Origin: Haladaptatus sp. QDMS2
GTDB lineage: Archaea; Halobacteriota; Halobacteria; Halobacteriales; Halococcaceae
Direction: 5' to 3'
DNA: 64,000 nt
Assembly (NCBI RefSeq): GCF_029338295.1
Contig: NZ_CP119791.1
Location: 1,240,001-1,304,000 of the forward strand
A program made the translations under genes and the position numbers. Below, piece by piece: positions 8,661 to 17,045 of this stretch. The notes under the pieces are model-generated. The model worked only from the letters and a program-made list of their open reading frames with translations, was not told the DNA's origin and did not search any database. Position 1 is the stretch's first letter; the number at the start of each line of letters is the position of its first letter.

Positions 8661-9452
8661 ATGGACCTACAGATTTCGGGTAACTCGGCCCTCGTCACGG
8701 CATCGAGCAGCGGGCTCGGCAAAGCGTCCGCGAAGGCACTGGCACGCGAAGGCGCGAACGTCGTCATGAACGGGCGCTCACAGGAATCACTCGACGAAGC
8801 GGTCGAAGAGGTACGCGAAGTCGCAACCGGCGAGGTCGTCGGCGTCACAGCAGACCTCACGGAACCTGACGACATCGAGAATCTCGTCCAGACGACCGTG
8901 GACGAATTCGGCGGCCTCGACCACCTCGTCACGTCCGCGGGCGGTCCACCGTCCGGACCGTTCCTCGAGACCACCGACGAGGATTGGTACGACGCCTTCG
9001 ACCTGCTCGTGATGAGCGTCGTCCGCCTCGTTCGTGAGGCCGCAGACCCCCTCGCGGCGGGCGACGGCGGCACCATCGTGAACATCACCTCCCGAAGCGT
9101 GAAAGAGGCGATTCCGTCGCTCGTGCTCTCGAATTCGGTGCGCATGAGCGTCATCGGCTTGGAGAAGACGCTCTCGACCGAACTCGCCCCCGACGTGCGC
9201 GTGAACGCCGTCCTGCCGGGGCCACACGAGACTCGACGCATCCGCGAACTCATCGAGCAGGGCGTAGACCGCGGCGAATACGATTCTTACGAGGAGGGAC
9301 TCGCGGCACGCGGTGAATCGAACCCGCTCACGCGTATCGGCAAGCCAATGGAACTCGGCGACACCGTCGCCTACCTCTCCTCGCCGCTCTCGGGGTACAT
9401 CAACGGGACGGCGCTTCCAATCGACGGCGGCCTCGGCAACTCGAACCTCTAA
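8661..9452 (+). CDS. SDR-family oxidoreductase with substituted catalytic pair
   Basis: 263 aa Rossmann protein. The nucleotide-binding loop is TASSSGLGKASAKAL (about 12-26), the NNAG-like segment is TSAGGPPSG, and the C-terminus PIDGGLGNSNL is typical of FabG-like SDRs. The usual Tyr-x3-Lys site is not present: the aligned stretch LSNSVRMSVIGL has Ser and Arg in those places. This matches a known atypical SDR subgroup, so activity may differ. ATG at 8661 is preferred over the in-frame TTG at 8652 because the purine-rich AGGGGGAGGG (8641-8650) lies just upstream. Confidence 0.85.
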   Translation: MDLQISGNSALVTASSSGLGKASAKALAREGANVVMNGRSQESLDEAVEEVREVATGEVVGVTADLTEPDDIENLVQTTVDEFGGLDHLVTSAGGPPSGPFLETTDEDWYDAFDLLVMSVVRLVREAADPLAAGDGGTIVNITSRSVKEAIPSLVLSNSVRMSVIGLEKTLSTELAPDVRVNAVLPGPHETRRIRELIEQGVDRGEYDSYEEGLAARGESNPLTRIGKPMELGDTVAYLSSPLSGYINGTALPIDGGLGNSNL

Positions 9453-9525
9453 GAGTCCCGTCCTTCGATTTTTTGCGGAGTGTGGTACAGGGTATCGCTA
9501 CACTAATGTCTGTGCCTCGTGACAA

Positions 9526-9879
9526 ATGCCCATGGAACCAGTCGATTTCGACGAAGCAGAAACGTACGAACCGGAGGACGGGTGGCGACGGGTATCGCTG
9601 GCGGGCAGCGAGAAGTTCACCTTCGAGTGGTTCGAGAAGCCACCGGGCCACTCCTCGCCCATGCACGACCACGAGAACGAACAGGTCTGTCTCGTGCTCA
9701 AGGGCGAACTCTCTATCTACACCGACGACGACGAGGTCACTCTCAGTCAGTACGACTCCGTCTGGCTGGACGCGTGGGAGTCCCACCGCGTCGAGAACAC
9801 GGGGGACGAACTGGCCATCGGCCTCGACGTGTTCGCGCCGGGCCGTGGCTTCGACTTCTGGACGGACCGGGAGGAATAG
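9526..9879 (+). CDS. Cupin-domain protein
   Basis: 117 aa, a single small beta-barrel cupin. Motif 1 is visible as PGHSSPMHDHENEQVCLVLKG, with the His-x-His pair and Glu expected as metal ligands. Motif 2 is around VWLDAWESHRVENTGDE with the final histidine. A second ATG lies two codons on. The stop is directly followed by the ATG of the FAH-family gene, so the two are co-transcribed. The substrate is not evident; cupins next to FAH hydrolases often act in sugar-acid or aromatic-acid catabolism. Confidence 0.85.
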   Translation: MPMEPVDFDEAETYEPEDGWRRVSLAGSEKFTFEWFEKPPGHSSPMHDHENEQVCLVLKGELSIYTDDDEVTLSQYDSVWLDAWESHRVENTGDELAIGLDVFAPGRGFDFWTDREE

Positions 9880-10698
9880 ATGCGGTATCTCGCACGCAGC
9901 GCCGACGGCACGGTACTGCTCGGCGACGACGAGGGGTTCGTCCCGCTTGCAGCGGCGGACTCGTCGCTTCAAACCATGGGCGATGCGCTCCGACGCGCGC
10001 CCGAAGGCCTCCCCGCACCCGGTGACGCGCGGGCGGCCCGCATCCCCGCCGAAGACATCACCTTTGGCCTGCCGCTCGCGCCGGTGAAAAAGCTCTGGGG
10101 AATCGGCCTCAACTACGCAGACCATGCCGCAGACCTTCACGAGGTGCGCCCGGAGGAACCCGCAAGTTTCGTCAAGCCGCCGAGCACGGCGACCGGACCC
10201 GGTGGCCCGATTCGCCTCCCCGACCCCGAGATTACGAATCGCGTGACCGCCGAAGCCGAGCTTGGCGTCGTTATGGGTCGCACCTTCTCGCACGTCGACG
10301 AAGACGAGTTCGACGACGTCGTCGCCGGATTCGTCCCCATCATCGACATGACCGCGGAAGATGTCTTGGAGAAGAACCCGCGATTTCTCACGCGGGCGAA
10401 AAGCTTCGACACGTTCCTCGTGGCCGGACCGTGGATTGCGGTCCCCGACTCACCGACCGAATTCTTGGACTCCGTGGCCGTTCGCACCGTCGTAAACGAC
10501 GAGGTTATCGCCGAGAACACGCTCGAAGGAATGTTGTTCGAGCCGCCGGAACTCGTCTCCTTCCACTCGCAGGTCATGACGTTCGAACCGGGCGACGTTA
10601 TTAGCACGGGCACGCCCGGTGCAGGCGTCATCGAACCCGGTGACAGCGTCCGGGCAGAGGTAGACCCGGTCGGCGTGCTCGAAAGCGAGGTGCGGTAG
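9880..10698 (+). CDS. Fumarylacetoacetate hydrolase (FAH) family protein
   Basis: 272 aa. The core FAH domain occupies about 68-270: KLWGIGLNYADHAAD, then FVKPPSTATGPGGPI, AEAELGVVMGRTF with the metal-binding glutamates, a central PIIDMTAED and the C-terminal EPGDVISTGTPGAGV. Members include 2-keto-3-deoxy acid dehydratases, 2-oxohepta-3-ene-dioate isomerases and acylpyruvases, all using Mg or Mn. The gene starts on the base after the cupin stop. With the HpcH-type aldolase and cupin nearby, a role in aromatic or sugar-acid breakdown is plausible but unproved. Confidence 0.9.
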   Translation: MRYLARSADGTVLLGDDEGFVPLAAADSSLQTMGDALRRAPEGLPAPGDARAARIPAEDITFGLPLAPVKKLWGIGLNYADHAADLHEVRPEEPASFVKPPSTATGPGGPIRLPDPEITNRVTAEAELGVVMGRTFSHVDEDEFDDVVAGFVPIIDMTAEDVLEKNPRFLTRAKSFDTFLVAGPWIAVPDSPTEFLDSVAVRTVVNDEVIAENTLEGMLFEPPELVSFHSQVMTFEPGDVISTGTPGAGVIEPGDSVRAEVDPVGVLESEVR

Positions 10699-11000
10699 GC
10701 AAAGGCCGACGAGTGGCGGTCTCGGGGGTTTTTGCTGGAACCGGAACTGCCGGCAAGCTATTGTTCGGTCATTTTGGTTTTTAATTTACACATGTGGAAT
10801 TGGATTCGGCTCGATTGTAACGCGATACGTGGCTATCAACCGATATTAGTTCAGAATTTCGAGGCAATATTTAAATTTCAGAGTTCGGGGCTGAAATTGG
10901 CAGCCAGACCCCCTCCATCGTGAGAGTGCATCACATAACAAGAATCATTATATACCAAGAGATTCGGTGCATTTATTATTATCTATCAGGGTTCTCGGAT
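10699..11000. promoter_or_regulatory. AT-rich intergenic region with terminator-like T run and promoter of the TRAP operon
   Basis: Just after the FAH gene, GGGGGTTTTTG (about 10726-10736) may end its transcript. AT-rich elements follow at 10866-10878 (AATATTTAAATTT), 10947-10955 (ATTATATAC) and 10970-10983. The last is 18-31 bases before the receptor ATG at 11001, suiting a nearly leaderless transcript; the middle one would give a short leader. No coding frame is supported in the 302 bases. Confidence 0.45.
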
Positions 11001-11999
11001 ATGGTTCGTGGTAATTCCAAACACGGTATCGACCGCCGTCGTTTTCTGAAATCGACCGCAGGCGTGGCTGCAGCGGCCGCAATAGCCGGCTGTTCGGGCG
11101 GCCCCGGCGGAAGCGGTGACGAAGGCGGCGACGGAACGCAGTTCGTCACCATCGGCACCGGTGGCACGGGCGGTGTCTACTACCCGCTGGGCGGCGGGAT
11201 GGCAGACATCATGAACAAGAACTTAGAGAACGTCGAGGCCACGGCGGAGTCCACAGGGGCCTCCGTCGAGAACTGTCGTCTCGTCGCTGACGAGGAGATG
11301 ACGATGGCGCTCGCCCTCGGCAACGCCGTCTTGCTCGCGGTCAACGGCGAGGGCGACTTCGACGAAGCGCTCGACCTGAAGGCGGCGTTCGGTGCCTACC
11401 AGAACAGCACGCAGGTCATCACGACGCAGGGCTCGGGCATCGAGACCATCCCGGACATGGAGGGCAAGTCCATCTCCGTGGGTGCACCCGGCTCCGGGAC
11501 GGAGGTCATCGCGAAGGAACTGCTGAACTGGTACGACCTCACCTACGACGACATTGACGCCCAGCGTCTCTCCTTTTCCGAGACGGCGACGGCGATTCAG
11601 GACGGACAGGTCGACGCCGGCTTCTGGTCGGTCGCCTATCCTGCCTCCTCGATTCAGAACCTCGCGAGTCAGCGTGACATCGCCTTCGTGACGTTCCCAG
11701 AGGAGGACCTAAACCAGATTACCTCCGAGTACGACTACTACTCGAAGGGCACGATTCCAGCGGGCACCTATCAGGGTGTAGACGAGGAAGTGCAGGTTCC
11801 CGGCGTCACGAACACGATGATCGTCCGCAGCGGCATGAGCGAGGACTTCGTGTACAAACTCACGAAGGCGGTCTTCGAGCACCTCGATTCGCTCGCTGAC
11901 GTCCACCCGGCGGCAAACCAGTTCGAGAGCACGGCTCGCGCCGCGCCAATCGAACTGCACCCCGGCTCTGTGAAGTACTTCGACGAAGCCGGACTCTGA
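11001..11999 (+). CDS. TRAP transporter solute receptor, TAXI family
   Basis: 332 aa from the ATG at 11001. Upstream codons in frame are AT-rich with non-haloarchaeal composition and are rejected. The N-terminus is a Tat lipoprotein signal: DRRRFLKSTAG, an alanine-rich core and lipobox IAGC. The mature protein begins with the TAXI signature VTIGTGGTGGVYYPLGGGMAD. Later segments ISVGAPGSGTEV and VDAGFWSVAYPASSIQ fit ligand binding. TAXI receptors capture small acids such as glutamate or 2-oxoglutarate outside the cell. It is the first gene of a three-gene uptake operon. Confidence 0.92.
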   Translation: MVRGNSKHGIDRRRFLKSTAGVAAAAAIAGCSGGPGGSGDEGGDGTQFVTIGTGGTGGVYYPLGGGMADIMNKNLENVEATAESTGASVENCRLVADEEMTMALALGNAVLLAVNGEGDFDEALDLKAAFGAYQNSTQVITTQGSGIETIPDMEGKSISVGAPGSGTEVIAKELLNWYDLTYDDIDAQRLSFSETATAIQDGQVDAGFWSVAYPASSIQNLASQRDIAFVTFPEEDLNQITSEYDYYSKGTIPAGTYQGVDEEVQVPGVTNTMIVRSGMSEDFVYKLTKAVFEHLDSLADVHPAANQFESTARAAPIELHPGSVKYFDEAGL

Positions 12000-12008
12000 G
12001 GACCACAC

Positions 12009-12503
12009 ATGCGCACTCGTCTCGCCTTCGTCCTCGTGGCCTGCAGCCTGCTCGTGGGTGCGGGCGCAACGACGAGTGTGACTGTGCTTCACATTCAAGA
12101 CGCGCGAACTGACGAGACGGTGGGAGTAGAGCGGGTCGAACCGGGGCAAGAAATCGCCCTCCACTACATCCACTCGTTCGATAAAACACCGATTCGTGAG
12201 GTGTACGTCATCAGAGACGGGAAACTCGTCCAGATTAGAGAGGAGTTCCAGTTTTATGCAATCGGTCTCGAGTACACCGAACGCGACCAAGAACGAGTGG
12301 GGAACTTCACCGTCCTCCACATGGAACGGGAGTTCGACTCCTTTGTCCTGCGCGTCGCGACGTACACCAACCAATCGCTAGTTATCGGTGACCAAGAGAA
12401 ACCACTCACCGCCTACGCAGACCGGTGGGACACCGTCGAACTCTCTCCGAAGCGCGTTTCGTATCTCGAATATGCCTATCTCAAAGCCAAAGCCACGTTA
12501 TGA
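12009..12503 (+). CDS. DUF1850 family protein of TRAP-TAXI operon
   Basis: 164 aa with an N-terminal signal or membrane anchor (about 4-24, LAFVLVACSLLVGAGA). The conserved DUF1850 core IALHYIHSFDKTPIREVY is at about 49-66. This small exported family is found mainly between TAXI receptor and fused permease genes, as here. It starts 9 bases after the receptor stop, and its TGA overlaps the permease ATG by 4 bases. Its molecular role is unknown; an accessory role in uptake is likely. Confidence 0.85.
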   Translation: MRTRLAFVLVACSLLVGAGATTSVTVLHIQDARTDETVGVERVEPGQEIALHYIHSFDKTPIREVYVIRDGKLVQIREEFQFYAIGLEYTERDQERVGNFTVLHMEREFDSFVLRVATYTNQSLVIGDQEKPLTAYADRWDTVELSPKRVSYLEYAYLKAKATL

Positions 12504-14494
12504 CAGACACACCTGAATCAGCACCCGAAGAACAGACCGAAGCGGAAACGAAAAAGGCCAGAGACGTCACCGGGTTCGCCCGCTATCTCGCGATGGCGGT
12601 TGCCGTCCTTGCGGGCGTATACCACATCTACACCGCCGGGTTCGGGACGCCCGGCGCGTTCATCAACCGGCCGCTCCACCTCGCGTTCGTCACCATCCTC
12701 GCATTCCTGTTGTTCCCGGGCCGCGAGAAGGATACCGACGGCGTGCCGTGGTACGACTGGTTGCTCCTCATCGTCTCGGTGCCGTCGGTGCTCTATATCG
12801 CCTACGCCATCGAGTTTGGCACGCTCGCAGATCGGTCGGGCAACCCCGTGATAGCGGACCTCGTGTTCGGAGCCATCACCATCCTCGTCGTCCTCGAAAT
12901 CACGCGCCGGGCGACCGGACGCGCCCTGCCAATCATCGCCGGGTCGTTCCTCGTCTACGCGTACTACGGGCGATTCATGCCCCAGCCAATCATCCACCGG
13001 GGCTACTCCATCGAGCGCATCATCTCCCACACCTACCTCACGACCGAGGGCATTTTTGGAATCCCACTGGGTGTCTCCGCGACGTTCGTCGTCGTGTTCA
13101 TCATCCTCGGGGCGTTCCTCGAAGTGACGGGCATCGGTGACTGGTTCATCGACCTCGCCTACGGCGCGACCGGCCGCACGACCGGCGGCCCGGCGAAAAC
13201 CTCCGTGATGGCCAGTGGCTTTCTCGCCAGCCTAAACGGCAGCGCCGTCGCCAACACCGCCACGACTGGCGCGTTCACCATCCCGCTCATGAAGCGCACT
13301 GGATTCAAATCACGTTACGCCGCCGCCGTCGAATCTGCGGCGTCCAGCGGTGGGCAAATCATGCCTCCGGTGATGGGCGCGGGCGCGTTCATCATGTCCT
13401 CGTGGACCGGCATCTCCTACGTCACCATCATCGCCGCGGCGTCGATTCCTGCGCTGCTCTACTTCCTCTCTATCGGTGCAGCAGTCCACTTCCGCGCGAA
13501 GCGCCAGGGACTCGAAGGCGTACCGGCGTCGGACCTGCCGAACCCGCGCAAACTCCTCATGACAGGCGCACACTACCTGCTGCCGCTCATCTTGCTGGTC
13601 TACATGCTCGTCCAGGGGAACTCCGCGATGAAGGCGGCGTTCTACGCCATCATGCTGACGATGGTGGTCGCGATTCCGCCCGCTCGGGTGAAGGAAATCG
13701 TCGGCGCGCTCGTAGATGGCGACACCGCGACGGCCGGCCGCATCGTCCGGAGCGCACTCGACACCATCGTCGCCGCGCTCGAACGCGGGATGCGCATGAC
13801 CATCACCGTGGCGGCGGCCTGTGCCACCGCCGGCCTCGTGGTGGGCATGGTCACGCTGACCGGGCTGGGCCTCAAATTCAGCACGCTCATCACGAGCCTC
13901 TCCGGCGGGGTGCTTATCATCGCGCTCATCTTGACGATGCTCACCTCCATCATTCTCGGGATGGGGCTTCCGACGACGGCGGCGTACGTCGTCCTCGCAG
14001 CACTCGGCGCACCCGCCCTCACGGCGATGGGCGTCGAACTGCTCGCGGCTCACATGTTCATCTTCTACTTCGGCATCATCAGCGCCATCACGCCGCCAAT
14101 CATGCTCGCCGTCTTCACCGCGAGCGGGATTGCGGAGTCCGACCCGTGGAAGACCGGGTTTACGGCGCTCAATCTCGCAGCCGCAGGATTCCTCGTGCCC
14201 TACATGTTCGTCTTCGGGCCGCAACTCCTGCTCATCGGGACCACGACCGAAATCGCAATCGGCGCAACGACCGCCATCGTGGGCGTCCTCGCACTTTCGG
14301 CCGGGACGCAGGGCTACCTCTACATGCCGGCAAACTACGTCGAACGCGTCGCGCTCGTCCTCGGGGCCGTCGTCCTCATCGCGCCGGGTCTGACGACTGA
14401 CGTCGTCGGCTTCGCGATTATCGCGGGCGTGCTCCTCAAACAGTACGTGCTGAACGACCCGCCAAAATCGAAGGCAGTCGCTGGCGCGGACTAA
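12500..14494 (+). CDS. TRAP transporter fused permease (4TM/12TM)
   Basis: 664 aa from the ATG at 12500, which overlaps the DUF1850 stop as ATGA. The short hydrophilic N-terminus is followed by about 16-18 hydrophobic helices. The first third corresponds to the small DctQ-like subunit and the rest to the large DctM-like subunit, with AKTSVMASGFLASLNGSAVANT and ESAASSGGQIMPPVMGAGAF as clear marks and a second symmetric half near ILGMGLPTTAAYVVLAAL. It carries substrate delivered by the TAXI receptor, driven by an ion gradient. The longer frame from 12425 overlaps DUF1850 and is rejected. Confidence 0.95.
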   Translation: MTDTPESAPEEQTEAETKKARDVTGFARYLAMAVAVLAGVYHIYTAGFGTPGAFINRPLHLAFVTILAFLLFPGREKDTDGVPWYDWLLLIVSVPSVLYIAYAIEFGTLADRSGNPVIADLVFGAITILVVLEITRRATGRALPIIAGSFLVYAYYGRFMPQPIIHRGYSIERIISHTYLTTEGIFGIPLGVSATFVVVFIILGAFLEVTGIGDWFIDLAYGATGRTTGGPAKTSVMASGFLASLNGSAVANTATTGAFTIPLMKRTGFKSRYAAAVESAASSGGQIMPPVMGAGAFIMSSWTGISYVTIIAAASIPALLYFLSIGAAVHFRAKRQGLEGVPASDLPNPRKLLMTGAHYLLPLILLVYMLVQGNSAMKAAFYAIMLTMVVAIPPARVKEIVGALVDGDTATAGRIVRSALDTIVAALERGMRMTITVAAACATAGLVVGMVTLTGLGLKFSTLITSLSGGVLIIALILTMLTSIILGMGLPTTAAYVVLAALGAPALTAMGVELLAAHMFIFYFGIISAITPPIMLAVFTASGIAESDPWKTGFTALNLAAAGFLVPYMFVFGPQLLLIGTTTEIAIGATTAIVGVLALSAGTQGYLYMPANYVERVALVLGAVVLIAPGLTTDVVGFAIIAGVLLKQYVLNDPPKSKAVAGAD

Positions 14495-14584
14495 ACTGCG
14501 ACGCTTCTTTTCTCTCGAACAGCCACGGCGACGGACTGCGCCGTCGGCAAGGGGATAACGTTTCCGTACCTCTAGGAAAGGTAA

Positions 14585-16540
14585 GTGACGGACCAGACGC
14601 CGGCTTCAGACACCCGAGTCGCCCGACTGCGCACACAGGTACAGTCGAACCCGATGTGGCGGCTGTACGCAGAGTACGGCAGAGCGCAGGTGCCACAGGC
14701 AATTCTCGGGGTGCTCGGGACGCTTACCTCGCGGAGCGTCGGCCTCATCTCGCCGTTCGTCCTCGGCCTCGCCATCGACACCGTGTTTCTAAGCCAGCGC
14801 CAGTACGCCCTGCCGTTCGTCCCCCAGGCGTGGGTGCCGGGGACCCCCACAGGGCTGCTCTGGTTCTCCATCGCCGTCATCGCGGTGGCCACCGTCGTCG
14901 GGGCCGTCTTCCAGTGGCTCGCTAACTGGGGCTGGAACAACTTCGCCCAGCACGTCCAACACGCCCTGCGCGTGGACACCTACGATACGATGCAACTGCT
15001 CGACATGGGCTTTTTCGACGAGAAGCAGACCGGTGAGATGCTCTCCATCCTCAACAACGACGTGAACCAACTGGAGACGTTCCTGAACGAGGGAATTAGC
15101 TCCGCCCTGCGCATCGGCGTGATGGTTCTCGGCATCGGCGTCATCATGTTCGCCATCAACTGGCCGCTCGCGCTCATCGCGCTCGTTCCCGTTCCCCTTC
15201 TCGCCGTGTTCACCTACCTGTTCGTAAAGCGCATCCAGCCGAAGTACGCCGCCGTCCGGGCGAGCGTCGGGGCACTCAACAGCCGACTCGAAAACAACAT
15301 CGGCGGGATTCAGGTCATCAAGACCGAGAACGCAGAGTCCTACGAAGTCGAACGCGTCGAAGGTGCGTCACAGCACTACTTCGATACGAACTGGGACGCC
15401 ATCACGACGCGCATCGTCTTTTTCCCCGGCCTCGGGGTCATCACCGGCCTCGGATTCGCGCTCACCTTCGCCGTCGGCGGTTTCTGGGTGCTGAACGGCG
15501 CACCGGCCGGGCTTCCGGGGACGCTCACGGCTGGCCAGTTCGTGACGTTCATGGTGTACACCCAGCAGTTCATCTGGCCGATGGCGCAGTTCGGGCAAAT
15601 CATCAATATGTACCAGCGCGCGAAGGCGAGCAGCGCCCGCATCTTCGGCCTGATGGGTGAGACGGCCCGACACATGGAATCTTCCGACGCGCCAGCCCTC
15701 GAGGTCACGGCGGGAACCGTCGAATACGACGACGTGTCCTTTGGCTACGCGAAGGCTGACGAACTCGTGTTACACGACGTATCGCTCACGAACGCTCGTG
15801 GCCGCCTACTCGGCGTCGTCGGGCCAACCGGCGCGGGCAAATCGACGCTGCTCAAACTCCTCGTCCGGATGTACGACGTGGCCGAGGGAGCCATCCGCAT
15901 AGACGGAACGGACATCCGCGACGTGAGCACCCAGAGCCTCCGTCGAGCGGTCGGCTACGTCAGTCAGGACCCCTTCCTGTTCTATGGAACCGTAAAGGAG
16001 AACATCGCCTACGGCACCTTCGACGCGACGGACGCAGAGATTCGGGACGCCGCAAAGCGCGCGGAAGCCCACGAGTTCATCGTGAACCTTCCCGACGGCT
16101 ACGACACGATGGTCGGCGAGCGCGGCGTGAAACTCTCGGGCGGCCAGCGCCAGCGCATCGCCATCGCGCGGACGATTCTCAAGGATCCGCCCATTCTCAT
16201 CCTGGACGAGGCGACGAGTCACGTCGACACCGAGACGGAGGCACTCATCCAGCGCAGTCTGAACCGGCTTGCCGCGGAGAAGACCACGTTCGCCATCGCC
16301 CATCGCCTCTCGACGATTCGGCAGGCCGACGAAATCATCGTCCTCGACGACGGGCGCGTGGTCGAACGCGGCACGCACGCAGAACTCATCGACAACGACG
16401 ACCTGTACGCGAACCTCTGGCGGGTGCAGGCCGGCGAAATCGACGACCTGCCCCCCGAATTCATCGAACGCGCCATTCGACGGCGGGCAGAGATTGCAGA
16501 GACTGAGTTCGCAGAGGCCGACACGAGCTGGGACTACTGA
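14585..16540 (+). CDS. ABC transporter, fused membrane and ATP-binding domains
   Basis: 651 aa. The N-terminal 6-helix exporter domain spans about 30-345, including GFFDEKQTGEMLSILNNDVN typical of MsbA/LmrA-like coupling regions. The nucleotide-binding domain (about 370-620) has Walker A GPTGAGKST near 414, signature LSGGQRQRIAIAR near 517, Walker B ILILDEAT near 537 and the switch histidine in IAHRLSTI. The likely start is GTG at 14585; no upstream ATG fits. Such half-transporters dimerise to export lipids or drugs; the substrate is unknown. A T-rich tract at 14498-14516 separates it from the TRAP operon. Confidence 0.92.
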   Translation: MTDQTPASDTRVARLRTQVQSNPMWRLYAEYGRAQVPQAILGVLGTLTSRSVGLISPFVLGLAIDTVFLSQRQYALPFVPQAWVPGTPTGLLWFSIAVIAVATVVGAVFQWLANWGWNNFAQHVQHALRVDTYDTMQLLDMGFFDEKQTGEMLSILNNDVNQLETFLNEGISSALRIGVMVLGIGVIMFAINWPLALIALVPVPLLAVFTYLFVKRIQPKYAAVRASVGALNSRLENNIGGIQVIKTENAESYEVERVEGASQHYFDTNWDAITTRIVFFPGLGVITGLGFALTFAVGGFWVLNGAPAGLPGTLTAGQFVTFMVYTQQFIWPMAQFGQIINMYQRAKASSARIFGLMGETARHMESSDAPALEVTAGTVEYDDVSFGYAKADELVLHDVSLTNARGRLLGVVGPTGAGKSTLLKLLVRMYDVAEGAIRIDGTDIRDVSTQSLRRAVGYVSQDPFLFYGTVKENIAYGTFDATDAEIRDAAKRAEAHEFIVNLPDGYDTMVGERGVKLSGGQRQRIAIARTILKDPPILILDEATSHVDTETEALIQRSLNRLAAEKTTFAIAHRLSTIRQADEIIVLDDGRVVERGTHAELIDNDDLYANLWRVQAGEIDDLPPEFIERAIRRRAEIAETEFAEADTSWDY

Positions 16541-16570
16541 CCACGCCCTTTTGTGCGCCCGCCTCCCTGA

Positions 16571-16957
16571 ATGCACATGGACGAATTCCTGCGACGCGTG
16601 TCCGCCATCGAACCGGGCGACGTCGAACACCTCGCGCTCGTGCTCACCGACCGCATCGAGCACCTCGCGGCCATCCTCGACGAACTGGAGGCCATCCGCA
16701 CCGAGCAGGACGCCACGCTCACCGAACTGGGTGAACGCCTCGAAGCGGCAGACGCCGTAGACCACGAGGAAGTGGCAGACGAGTCGCTCACTGTCGCCGC
16801 CCAACTCGACGAGATGGCCCGATACAACGACGAGGTGACGGCGGAACTCCGCGTCCACCGCGAAATCCTAGACGGCCTGCTCGCGGACTCCTACTCGGTC
16901 AGAGAGGCGAAAGCGCGAATCGCCGAATTTGCGGATGGTCGAAAAACGACGTTCTAA
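16571..16957 (+). CDS. Hypothetical acidic coiled-coil protein
   Basis: 128 aa, strongly acidic, almost entirely helical with heptad-like hydrophobics (LTDRIEHLAAILDELEAIR and following). No membrane segment, metal site or enzyme motif is seen. A second ATG lies two codons downstream of the first. It follows the ABC exporter by 30 bases on the same strand and may be co-transcribed. It resembles small haloarchaeal coiled-coil proteins of unknown role. Confidence 0.7.
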   Translation: MHMDEFLRRVSAIEPGDVEHLALVLTDRIEHLAAILDELEAIRTEQDATLTELGERLEAADAVDHEEVADESLTVAAQLDEMARYNDEVTAELRVHREILDGLLADSYSVREAKARIAEFADGRKTTF

Positions 16958-17008
16958 ATGGTATATTTCTAACCAATCGTCGCAATATTTACTGTTTTTT
17001 CTGAATTT

Positions 17009-17021
17009 GTAATTTATTTAC
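17009..17021 (+). promoter_or_regulatory. Putative TATA box of the GntP permease gene
   Basis: GTAATTTATTTAC lies 25-37 bases before the ATG at 17046, the distance expected for a nearly leaderless haloarchaeal transcript. The surrounding 16960-17030 is AT-rich between two GC-rich genes. Confidence 0.5.
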
Positions 17022-17045
17022 GGGACGTCACGAACCGTCTGGTGT

